A stretch of 7,953 nucleotides of DNA, from contig JAPLLP010000142.1 of NCBI GenBank assembly GCA_026387515.1, positions 1 through 7,953 of the forward strand, given 5' to 3'. Under the pieces are notes generated by a model. The model searched no databases, had not been told where the DNA came from, and worked only from the letters and a program-made list of their open reading frames with translations. How positions within the stretch are numbered: position 1 is the first letter of the stretch; each line of letters opens with the position of its first letter. This DNA comes from Candidatus Omnitrophota bacterium (lineage in GTDB: Bacteria; Omnitrophota; Koll11; Gygaellales; Profunditerraquicolaceae). The position numbers and the translations under genes were made by a program. This document shows, in pieces, positions 1-5,619 of the stretch.

Positions 1-1
1 T

Positions 2-289
2 GGTAAAAATAAAATTGTCAGCAGCAGGATTGTTTCGAATCATGTTCAGCATAACGGGAAAGAATGTAAAGTGGTCGATGAGATATTGAAATATAGGATA
101 ACTCATCTAATAGCAGACAGTATGGGGGTGGCTGCACAGAAAAGATTCGCACAAGTCAATGTTCAGGTATTTAAATATTCAGGCAATGTAAAAGATGCTA
201 TTGATAATTTTTTAAAAAAGAATGTAGAACTTGCTAAAAAAGTAGTGCTTTCTGATTCAGCGGCTGATAGGTTACGTAATCTAGTCTAG
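2..289 (+). CDS. NifX/NifB-type FeMo-cofactor-domain protein, 3' part (5' end outside window)
   Basis: The frame is open from base 2 to a TAG at 287-289, giving 95 residues without a natural start, so the gene begins left of the window. The GTG at 71 is only an internal valine codon, because the similarity continues upstream of it. The visible part fits the C-terminal half of the dinitrogenase iron-molybdenum cofactor biosynthesis domain: a stretch with HNGKECKVVDEIL, then THLIADSMGVAAQKRF, then VQVFKYSGNVKDAIDNFLKK. This matches the family pattern of a strand, a glycine-rich turn (here SMG), a helix and a closing strand-helix unit. Such small alpha/beta proteins bind or carry metal-cluster precursors. 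Many occur outside nif operons with no proven role, so nitrogen fixation should not be concluded. About 20-35 residues are probably missing at the N-terminus. A terminator lies 77 bp downstream, making this the last gene of its transcript. Confidence 0.72.
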   Translation, partial: GKNKIVSSRIVSNHVQHNGKECKVVDEILKYRITHLIADSMGVAAQKRFAQVNVQVFKYSGNVKDAIDNFLKKNVELAKKVVLSDSAADRLRNLV

Positions 290-365
290 GAAGAATTATC
301 GTAATAGAAAGAAATAGGTTTAAAAAGATTTGTAATGACCCCCATTTATTAAGGGGTTAGTATAG

Positions 366-393
366 AAGCCGCATCTTAAAAATGCGGTTTTTT
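366..393 (+). terminator. Rho-independent terminator after the NifX-like gene
   Basis: A perfect 6-bp stem CCGCAT (369-374) / ATGCGG (382-387) closes a 7-base loop. It is followed directly by six T (388-393) and a further AATTTT. Outer A-T and G-T pairs (366-368 with 388-390) can lengthen the stem. The T-run is on the plus strand only, so it acts mainly on rightward transcription from the NifX-like gene. A weaker hairpin (ACCCC 338-342 / GGGGT 353-357) lies just upstream. Confidence 0.85.
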
Positions 394-543
394 AATTTTG
401 GAAATGAGGGTCCTGTCTTAAGGTTCAGTTGCGACCCTTGAATGTCCATGCCTGGAGTTTGTTGTAAGGTAAAAAGCCGGCAGGCAGGAACATGGAGAGG
501 GTGAGGGGATTTATTGAGCTAGGAGTTTTGTTTTAATTTAATA
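394..543. other. Non-coding stretch with two inverted repeats
   Basis: No open frame with a credible start was seen here. Two inverted repeats stand out. AGGGTC (407-412) pairs with GACCCT (433-438) across 20 bases. TCCATGCCTG (445-454) pairs with CAGG-aa-CATGGA (485-496), giving ten pairs with a two-base bulge and a 30-base loop. Neither is followed by a T-run, so they do not look like terminators. They could belong to a structured RNA, a relic element end, or nothing functional. Confidence 0.4.
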
Positions 544-723
544 TCAAAGAAGGCGCCTTCTTACATATTCAGTTTTGACTTCGGAACTAAGTTTTACAGC
601 AATCAATATACAGCCAATAATCATTATAGACCCCATGAAAATGGGATTTTTTTCAAAAAACCATCCACCAACAATTATAGGAATGCTGTAAATTCCTGTC
701 TCTATTATTACGGATAACCCCAT
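544..723 (-). CDS. Small predicted two-helix membrane protein
   Basis: The frame encodes 59 residues starting with MGLSVIIETGIYS. I chose the ATG at 723-721 because GGGAGG (minus strand, positions 738-733) lies nine bases upstream of it. The frame is also open to an ATG at 741 and a TTG at 753, but no ribosome binding site precedes either. Two hydrophobic segments are visible: roughly residues 4-20, ending in PIIVGGWFF, and roughly 27-43, FMGSIMIIGCILIAV. They are joined by a short EKNP turn and followed by a charged tail with RRR near the end, which by the positive-inside rule suggests both ends in the cytoplasm. No family is recognised. It stands alone on the minus strand, diverging from the gene at 833. 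A chance frame is possible, but the hydrophobic pattern and the ribosome binding site favour a real gene. Confidence 0.5.
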   Translation of the reverse strand: MGLSVIIETGIYSIPIIVGGWFFEKNPIFMGSIMIIGCILIAVKLSSEVKTEYVRRRLL

Positions 724-732
724 TTCCTTCAC

Positions 733-738
733 CCTCCC
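733..738 (-). promoter_or_regulatory. Shine-Dalgarno GGGAGG deciding the start of the minus-strand gene
   Basis: Read on the minus strand, GGGAGG stands nine bases before the ATG at 723. It lies inside the longer open frame, so it supports the shorter start over the ATG at 741 and the TTG at 753. Confidence 0.45.
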
Positions 739-820
739 CATTAGCCAAGCCAATTATTTAACCCTTTCGACTCAAAATATTTCTGTTAGATTTTGCCACT
801 TTCCGCGTCTATTAATAGTA

Positions 821-825
821 GGAGG
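821..825 (+). promoter_or_regulatory. Strong Shine-Dalgarno GGAGG before the 47-residue gene
   Basis: GGAGGTGG begins at 821 and GGAGG ends seven bases before the ATG at 833. It is the best ribosome binding site in the window and the main reason for treating the short frame downstream as a gene. Confidence 0.6.
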
Positions 826-832
826 TGGTAGG

Positions 833-976
833 ATGTTTACATGGCTCTGGAATATAAGGCATAGGAAGTTGATTAAGGAGACAGAGGCAATAATGAGGCT
901 GTATCTGTTTTTAAGGCATGACTGCGGGCTGAGAGAGGCGGATAGGCTGAGCGCGAGGGAGCTAGGAGTTGCTTAA
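833..976 (+). CDS. Small unrecognised basic protein, 47 residues
   Basis: The frame runs from the ATG at 833 to the TAA at 974-976, beginning MFTWLWNIRHRKLIKE and ending RLSARELGVA. A strong GGAGG at seven bases supports translation. The product is short and arginine-rich (7 R) with tryptophans at positions 4 and 6; it is probably helical, with no signal peptide or membrane segment. No family is recognised. Its base composition is richer in G than the long genes around it, and six of seven arginines use AGG. The helix-turn-helix gene at 3971 shares that habit, while the defence-like genes mix AGA, CGx and AGG. A small regulator or a fragment of a larger decayed gene are both possible. It diverges from the minus-strand gene at 723, with 109 bp between the two starts. 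Confidence 0.5.
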   Translation: MFTWLWNIRHRKLIKETEAIMRLYLFLRHDCGLREADRLSARELGVA

Positions 977-1023
977 GTGTTTGACTAAGCAAGAAAAAGG
1001 TTAGAGTTTAATATAAGAGATAG

Positions 1024-1029
1024 TATAAT
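1024..1029 (+). promoter_or_regulatory. Candidate -10 box (TATAAT) for the DUF4209 gene
   Basis: A perfect TATAAT lies 24 bases before the ATG at 1054, in a very A+T-rich stretch. At the usual distance the start site would fall near 1036, leaving a leader of about 18 bases. No good -35 box is seen: TTGACT at 981-986 is much too far, and TTAGAG at 1001-1006 matches poorly. In such AT-rich DNA a chance match is easy. Confidence 0.35.
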
Positions 1030-1053
1030 ATAACAATATAACACCTAATTCAC

Positions 1054-2829
1054 ATGGCAAATATCGATAAAAGATTAATTGAGATTTGTAATGAGGCTGT
1101 AGCGGATGTTGAGGCTAAGAAATTCCCTGATTTTTTATCGTCATTTAGACAGAGACAGGATGCTGCAAAAAAAGAAGGCGATCAGGAATTAGAGGAGTTT
1201 ATTAAATTGCTTTGGGGTGTTTTCTCTATGTATTTTACATTTGCCAAAGGTCAGCCTTTCGGTCCGCTTATGTCTGGGCCTCAAGGAAGAACAATGATTC
1301 CTGAAGATTTAACCGAAGATGAGTTATTAAAGCTGGAAAAAAGCCTCGGAGCATCTAATAATCCTGAATTCGTTGCGCGAATTTGTGATGTCCTTTGGAT
1401 AAGACGCAGGAATCCTTTATATGCCAGAAAAGCAATAAATGCTTATTTACAGTCTGCGGATGAGGATAAAGATGAATCTTGGGTGCCTAGGAGTGAATGG
1501 CTCAAGAGGGCTACTCAAATTGTAATGGAGTTAGGGGAAAAGGCACAAGAAAGAGAGATTATTAAGAAAAAAATAATGGATTTATTTGAAGATAGTAGAA
1601 AAACTTGTTTTAATCCTAGAATGGATTATTGGCCCTCGTCTCTATTAAAACTTATTATAGAAAACAAACTTGCTGATAATTGGGAAGAGCTTGGCAATAA
1701 ATCTGTTGAGATAGCGAAAGGATTTCCTGTTTCGCCGGGATGTGATGCACCGCGTAAATATTATGGATTAGCAGCTGCATGTTACAATTATGCAACTAAG
1801 CCAGATAAGGTTAAGGAAATGAAAATTGCTATTGCCAAACACTGGGAGGATGAGGCAAGAAGTTTCAAGACTCCTGAAGGTTGCGATGGATTTAATTTAG
1901 CACATCGGCTTGAAAAGGCTATTCATGCTTATCGCGAGGCAGGAGATAGTAAAAGGGCTGAAGAACTGGTGCATGAATTGAAGGAAGCAAATAAGATTGC
2001 AACAAGCCAAATGAAAATCATCACAAGTCCACCTATTGACGCCGCCCCTTTATTAAAAATCGCAGATGATGGGATAGGAGACAAAAAGGGAATTGCTGCA
2101 ATTGAAGCGTTTGCTACATTACTTACGCCTTTTTCTTACGAACACGAAGAAGAATCAGCCAAGAAGATGCTCAAGGAACACCCATTGCAGGGTTTATTTA
2201 ATACTCAAGTATTGACTGATGAAGGGAACGTAGCAGCTACAATCCCTAGCATGACGGATGACTACGATGAGGCGATTAAAGCTCAAGTTGTCCGGGGCTA
2301 CAATCTCGGCCAGAGTTTGTCAGCAAATACTACTTTAAGACGAGGCATTGCTTTAATCTTGGAATCAGGAGACTCTTGGAGAGAGGGGCTAAAAGAGCTG
2401 ATAAATTCAAGTGTATTCGTACCAAAAGATAGAGTAGATATTTATCAAAGAGCAATTCTCGCGGGATTTGAAGACGACTTTTTGTCGTTTACTCATCTAA
2501 TCGTCCCTCAGATTGAGAACTCAGTAAGGTTAATATTTGGCATGAACAAGCAAAAGATTACCTCTGTACGCGAGGGAATACAGCAAGAAAGAGACTTAAA
2601 TCAACTTTTGACTGATCCAGAGGCCGAAAAAATATTCGGGAAAGATTTACTCTGGGAAATGCGATCTGTTCTAATTGAAAAAACCGGTCCGAATCTGAGG
2701 AACAGAATATGTCACGGTCTAATATCGTCCACTGGGATAAATAACTCTTCATCTGTCTTTTTATTGTGGTTGATTCTTCACTTGATTGTTGGTTTTCAAT
2801 CAACCGAGAAAAATGAAGACCATAATTAG
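1054..2829 (+). CDS. DUF4209 protein with C-terminal HEPN-like RNxxxHG motif
   Basis: The protein has 591 residues. A stop codon in frame at 1039-1041 with no start codon between it and 1054 fixes the start at this ATG, although no Shine-Dalgarno is visible. Residues 1 to about 470 are charged and mostly helical, rich in tryptophan, resembling the helical N-terminal halves of other long DUF4209 proteins. The C-terminal part (about 475-581) fits the DUF4209 domain: IVPQIE (483-488), SVRLIF, a conserved GKDLLWEMRSVL helix, then GPNLRNRICHG with R549, N550 and H554, then a hydrophobic helix (567-581). The RNxxxHG motif defines the domain. It has the R-x4-H form of HEPN RNases, and the human DUF4209 protein ERMARD is linked by name to RNA degradation. 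RNase activity is inference. It lies 8 bp before another HEPN-like gene, suggesting one operon and a joint role. The hydrophobic C-terminal helix is more likely a bundle core than a membrane anchor. Confidence 0.8.
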   Translation: MANIDKRLIEICNEAVADVEAKKFPDFLSSFRQRQDAAKKEGDQELEEFIKLLWGVFSMYFTFAKGQPFGPLMSGPQGRTMIPEDLTEDELLKLEKSLGASNNPEFVARICDVLWIRRRNPLYARKAINAYLQSADEDKDESWVPRSEWLKRATQIVMELGEKAQEREIIKKKIMDLFEDSRKTCFNPRMDYWPSSLLKLIIENKLADNWEELGNKSVEIAKGFPVSPGCDAPRKYYGLAAACYNYATKPDKVKEMKIAIAKHWEDEARSFKTPEGCDGFNLAHRLEKAIHAYREAGDSKRAEELVHELKEANKIATSQMKIITSPPIDAAPLLKIADDGIGDKKGIAAIEAFATLLTPFSYEHEEESAKKMLKEHPLQGLFNTQVLTDEGNVAATIPSMTDDYDEAIKAQVVRGYNLGQSLSANTTLRRGIALILESGDSWREGLKELINSSVFVPKDRVDIYQRAILAGFEDDFLSFTHLIVPQIENSVRLIFGMNKQKITSVREGIQQERDLNQLLTDPEAEKIFGKDLLWEMRSVLIEKTGPNLRNRICHGLISSTGINNSSSVFLLWLILHLIVGFQSTEKNEDHN

Positions 2830-2837
2830 AGGTAAAA

Positions 2838-3902
2838 ATGTCAGAATCAATATTTGAGGAAGGCGGCCCGCATAAAATAAAACGGATAGATACGGATAAA
2901 TATCAAATGAATGTTTCCTTGCCTTTAGATTCAGATGGTCGTTTGGCTCGGGAATGTCCTTCTGAGAATTGTTCTCCGGGTTATTTTAAGGTCAAACCGG
3001 GAACCGGAATCACAAGCGAGCAAAAATCTGCTTTTTGTCCCTATTGCCGATTTAGTTCTGAACCTAAAAATTTTGCCACAAAAGAACAGGTAAGATATGT
3101 AAAAGATTCAGTTATGAGAGAAACTCATGAAGGTATCGGTAAGATGATTCAGGATGCTTTGGGATTGGGTCCTTCCGGCAAAAAGAAATATGGTGACGGG
3201 TTTATTTCTATGGAGATGAGTTATAAGGCTGGGAGTTTACCGTATGTAAGACCTCCAATTGAAAGTGAATTGAAGAGAGATGTTATATGTCCAAATTGCG
3301 GCCTAGATCATTCTGTTTATGGATTGGCTACATGGTGTGCGGATTGCGGGAGAGATATTTTTTTAATTCACGTTGAAGCAGAACTGAATGTTGTAAAAAC
3401 AATGTTAGAAGATGTAAGCAGACGCCAAGAGAAAATAGGGTCTCGAGTAGCGGCTAAAGATATAGAAAATTGCCTTGAAGATACTGTATCAATTTTTGAG
3501 GCTGTGCTTAAAGCCCTGTTAATCCGTTATTACATCAATAAGGGGCTGTCTGAAGATGAAATCAATGAGATTTTGAAGAAAAAAATAGGCAATGCCTTTC
3601 AATCGATATCGCGGACAGATTTGTTCTTTCAAGCCGAGCTCGGCTTTAAACTTTTTGATGATGTGGACAAAGAAACCCTTGAATTCCTTGCTTTGACTTT
3701 TGAAATGCGGCATCCTATTACCCATAATCTTGGCATAGTTGATAGAAAATATCTTGAGAAAGTAAGATCAGCTGAAAAAGAAGGCCGCGAAATACGGGTG
3801 ACGATAGAGGACATAGAAAAAGCCATAAATATTTCATTTGATATCTTTAAGTCTACACATAGACGTTTGTTTAGAGCTGATGATGGCAACTCAATAATTT
3901 AG
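2838..3902 (+). CDS. Two-zinc-ribbon protein with C-terminal HEPN-like domain
   Basis: The protein has 354 residues. The ATG at 2838 is preceded by AGAGGT (2828-2833), which overlaps the stop codon of the previous gene, so translation is probably coupled. Domains in order: a first zinc ribbon (C40-x4-C45 and C67-x2-C70); a linker; a second zinc ribbon (C151-PN-C154 and C167-AD-C170); then a helical region from about 180 to 345. In the last part the helix around FEAVLKALLIRYYINKGLS precedes FEMRHPITHNLGIVD, with R291-x4-H296 followed by N297, G299 and D302. This pattern, R-x4-H then NxGxVD, is typical of HEPN RNase-fold proteins. Zinc ribbons could bind nucleic acid or protein partners. No named family is recognised for the full architecture. 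Paired with the DUF4209 gene, it may form a two-subunit RNase or an effector-sensor pair; the catalytic role is inferred from the motif only. Confidence 0.7.
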   Translation: MSESIFEEGGPHKIKRIDTDKYQMNVSLPLDSDGRLARECPSENCSPGYFKVKPGTGITSEQKSAFCPYCRFSSEPKNFATKEQVRYVKDSVMRETHEGIGKMIQDALGLGPSGKKKYGDGFISMEMSYKAGSLPYVRPPIESELKRDVICPNCGLDHSVYGLATWCADCGRDIFLIHVEAELNVVKTMLEDVSRRQEKIGSRVAAKDIENCLEDTVSIFEAVLKALLIRYYINKGLSEDEINEILKKKIGNAFQSISRTDLFFQAELGFKLFDDVDKETLEFLALTFEMRHPITHNLGIVDRKYLEKVRSAEKEGREIRVTIEDIEKAINISFDIFKSTHRRLFRADDGNSII

Positions 3903-3922
3903 GTTTGTTTCTATTCCTGATG

Positions 3923-3931
3923 TGTTATAAT
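3923..3931 (+). promoter_or_regulatory. Extended -10 promoter (TGnTATAAT) for the helix-turn-helix gene
   Basis: TGTTATAAT at 3923-3931 is a perfect extended -10 element in the gap after the zinc-ribbon gene. The start site would fall near 3938, leaving about 33 bases before the ATG at 3971, enough for the AAGAGGGG ribosome binding site at 3956-3963. No good -35 box is present, which extended -10 promoters tolerate. Confidence 0.55.
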
Positions 3932-3970
3932 GTGAAATAATGTTAAATTCCATCCAAGAGGGGTTTGCAT

Positions 3971-4141
3971 ATGCCTAAAAGCTATCTGACAGTCAGGGAT
4001 GCCGCAAAGCAGCTTGAGCTTACCGAGTATAGGATAAGGCAGCTCATCAATCTCAAAGAAATCAAAGCCACAAAGATAAAGCAGTGGAGGATTAAGCCGA
4101 AGGATTTAGAGGAGTTTGTCAGGGCGAGAACGAATAAATAA
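3971..4141 (+). CDS. Small helix-turn-helix (excisionase/MerR-like) DNA-binding protein
   Basis: The frame encodes 56 residues from the ATG at 3971 to TAA at 4139-4141, with AAGAGGGG just upstream. The sequence YLTVRDAAKQLELTEYRIRQLI, then a short wing, then WRIKPKDLEEFVRA, follows the HTH_17/excisionase pattern: YLTVxEAA, a recognition helix, a wing with W-R-I, and a final D-L-E-x-F. Such proteins are either Xis directionality factors in mobile elements or small transcription regulators. Here no integrase is visible, so regulation of the neighbouring genes is as likely as excision. The 97-residue gene begins 11 bp after its stop and is probably cotranscribed. Five of six arginines use AGG, unlike the long genes on either side. 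Confidence 0.82.
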   Translation: MPKSYLTVRDAAKQLELTEYRIRQLINLKEIKATKIKQWRIKPKDLEEFVRARTNK

Positions 4142-4152
4142 AGAAGTAAAGT

Positions 4153-4446
4153 ATGCCTATAAAGAAAATTATTGTATCAGAAGACTTGCTTAAGAAATTA
4201 GAACAGCCAGATAATCCAGTGATTGTTGTGGGTATTCCTATGGGGACTGCTCCTGCTGCAACTGGCGATTATGTTTTGCATGAAGTTCAGGAAAAATATC
4301 CTGCTGTTATGGTTTCTGCTACTACTGGAAGCACGATCAGCTTTGTGGCCGTGCAAGCGGCAGAAGAGGAGCATATGAAGCTGAAGAATGTTAAGCTTCA
4401 TGTTGGGATTAATCCAAGCGTTGATTTTGAGTGGGAGAAGAAATAG
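4153..4446 (+). CDS. Unrecognised 97-residue protein behind the HTH gene
   Basis: The frame runs from the ATG at 4153 to TAG at 4444-4446. It starts 11 bp after the helix-turn-helix gene, with AAGAAG (4141-4146) as a weak ribosome binding site, so cotranscription is likely. I do not recognise the family. The product looks like a small soluble alpha/beta fold: an N-terminal charged helix (SEDLLKKLEQ), then strand-like PVIVVGIPMG, a glycine/alanine loop (TAPAATGDYV), AVMVSATTGS, STISFVAVQAAEEE and VKLHVGINPSVDFEW. No cysteines, signal peptide or membrane segment are seen. The codon pattern (regular third-position T and A) and the amino-acid mix look genuinely coding. A role as a partner or target of the HTH protein is possible, but nothing in the sequence shows it. 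Confidence 0.65.
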   Translation: MPIKKIIVSEDLLKKLEQPDNPVIVVGIPMGTAPAATGDYVLHEVQEKYPAVMVSATTGSTISFVAVQAAEEEHMKLKNVKLHVGINPSVDFEWEKK

Positions 4447-4523
4447 AAAAAGAAGATCCTGAATGCGGTTCCGTAATAGGTTTGGGCGTTCAAACTAACT
4501 AAAAGTATTTATAGGTAATTATT

Positions 4524-4527
4524 GGAG
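4524..4527 (+). promoter_or_regulatory. Shine-Dalgarno GGAG deciding the start of the ABC-3C effector
   Basis: GGAG at 4524-4527 ends nine bases before the ATG at 4537. It overlaps the in-frame TTG codon at 4522 that would give a protein five residues longer, so the ATG at 4537 is the better start. Confidence 0.6.
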
Positions 4528-4536
4528 AATGAGTAT

Positions 4537-5619
4537 ATGGCCAATGTTCAAGAGGTCACAAAACCTGATTATAAAATTGATTTGTCCAATGCTCAAATAC
4601 TTTCTAAGCCTCTTCTCCCATTACAGCTACTCAAAGTAATTGATGAAGACAGCTTTGAAGAAATAGTGCATGAATGGGCCTTTGAGTATTTAAAGTCGAA
4701 ATATGAAAAAGTATGCCGTCTTGGAGGTACGGGCGATAAGGGTAGGGACGTAGTAGCTTACTCAGATTGCAAAAACGATATCTGGGATAATTATCAATGC
4801 AAGCATTATGCCCAAAAATTAAACACCTCGGATGTTATTCTTGAAATTGGCAAGTTGTGTTATCGCTGTTATCTAAAAGAATTTACTTCTCCTAAAAAAT
4901 ATTATTTTGTCTCACCTTTAGGCGTTGGAACGAAAGTCCATGATTTGTTAAGAAACGGTGTTTCTCTTAAAGATACACTAAAGAAGAACTGGAATAATAG
5001 CTGTGAGAGCAAAATATGCTCTGGCAAAAAAGTAATTTTAGATGTTGGTCTTAGTGCTTATATAGATAGTTTTGATTTCTCAATATTTGATTATATTGAA
5101 CCATTGGAGTTTATCAACCAATATAAAGGCACTTGTTACTATTCAGCTCGTTTTGGTGGCTTTTCCAAGTCTCGCCCACTACCGCAGCCAGCCCCAGAGA
5201 AAATACAAGATAATGAGTCAGTTTATATTAAAAAAATATTAGAGGCCTACAGCGAATATCTTAATAGTGACATTGAAAATGCAAAAAAGCTGGACGCTTA
5301 CCCAGATTTAAAAAAGGATTTTGAAAGGCATAGGACTTGTTTCTTTTGTGCAGAATCTCTTAACAAGTTCTCGCGAGATATTTATGATCCAGACCTTAAA
5401 CACTTTGAGAATTTAAAACAGGAAATATATGATGGAGTGATTAATACTATTGAAGAAGACGCAGAAAATGGATTTTTACGGCTTAAAAAAGTATTAGATA
5501 GGGCAACAGATTTGGAAATTACGAACAATCCCTTGATGAGTAGTGTCAAAGTAAACGATAGAAAGGGAATTTGCCATCACCTAGCTAATGAAAGAGATGA
5601 TGTAAAATGGAAAAAATGA
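4537..5619 (+). CDS. ABC-3C effector: Mrr-like nuclease fused to the ABC-3C C-terminal domain
   Basis: The protein has 360 residues from the ATG chosen for its GGAG. Residues about 36-130 form a PD-(D/E)xK restriction-endonuclease-like domain: FEEIVHEW (E41/E42), then RLGGTGDKGRDVV with D71, then YQCKHY with Q87 and K89. This is the E...D...QxK arrangement of Mrr-type nucleases, so metal-dependent DNA cleavage is expected. Residues from about 229 on match the ABC-3C C-terminal domain: a helix with AYSEYL, HRTCFFCAESLNKFSRD, a long helix with IYDGV, and the closing DRKGICHHLANE (341-352), followed by W near the end. By family knowledge this domain tethers an effector to an ABC ATPase via a middle component. 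The stop overlaps the next gene by 13 bp, so the three genes form one operon. The GC content and codon use resemble those of its partners. The target DNA is unknown. Confidence 0.88.
   Translation: MANVQEVTKPDYKIDLSNAQILSKPLLPLQLLKVIDEDSFEEIVHEWAFEYLKSKYEKVCRLGGTGDKGRDVVAYSDCKNDIWDNYQCKHYAQKLNTSDVILEIGKLCYRCYLKEFTSPKKYYFVSPLGVGTKVHDLLRNGVSLKDTLKKNWNNSCESKICSGKKVILDVGLSAYIDSFDFSIFDYIEPLEFINQYKGTCYYSARFGGFSKSRPLPQPAPEKIQDNESVYIKKILEAYSEYLNSDIENAKKLDAYPDLKKDFERHRTCFFCAESLNKFSRDIYDPDLKHFENLKQEIYDGVINTIEEDAENGFLRLKKVLDRATDLEITNNPLMSSVKVNDRKGICHHLANERDDVKWKK

Noticed and set aside
516..970. Perfect 12-bp direct repeat GAGCTAGGAGTT at 516-527 and 959-970, possible attachment sites
   Set aside because: A 12-bp repeat is expected about once or twice by chance in a window of this size, and no integrase or tRNA is next to either copy.
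981..986. TTGACT as the -35 box for the TATAAT at 1024
   Set aside because: The spacing is 37 bases, about twice what a sigma-70 promoter allows.
2558..2803. Minus-strand frame of 81 residues inside the DUF4209 gene
   Set aside because: It lies wholly opposite the conserved DUF4209 domain and is best explained as its shadow.
3519..3889. Two overlapping minus-strand frames inside the zinc-ribbon gene
   Set aside because: They lie opposite the HEPN-like domain, have no ribosome binding site of note and overlap each other; shadows.
4198..4401. Minus-strand frame of 67 residues opposite the 97-residue gene
   Set aside because: The plus frame has a start close behind the HTH gene and a sensible composition; the minus product (H-, S- and N-rich) looks random.
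4480..4495. Hairpin GTTTG/CAAAC before the ABC-3C operon as a terminator
   Set aside because: Only five weak pairs and no T-run follow; it cannot be supported as a terminator.
4482..4511. Possible promoter TTGGGC / TATTTA before the ABC-3C effector
   Set aside because: Both boxes match the consensus at about half of their positions; a promoter is expected in this gap but this one is not convincing.
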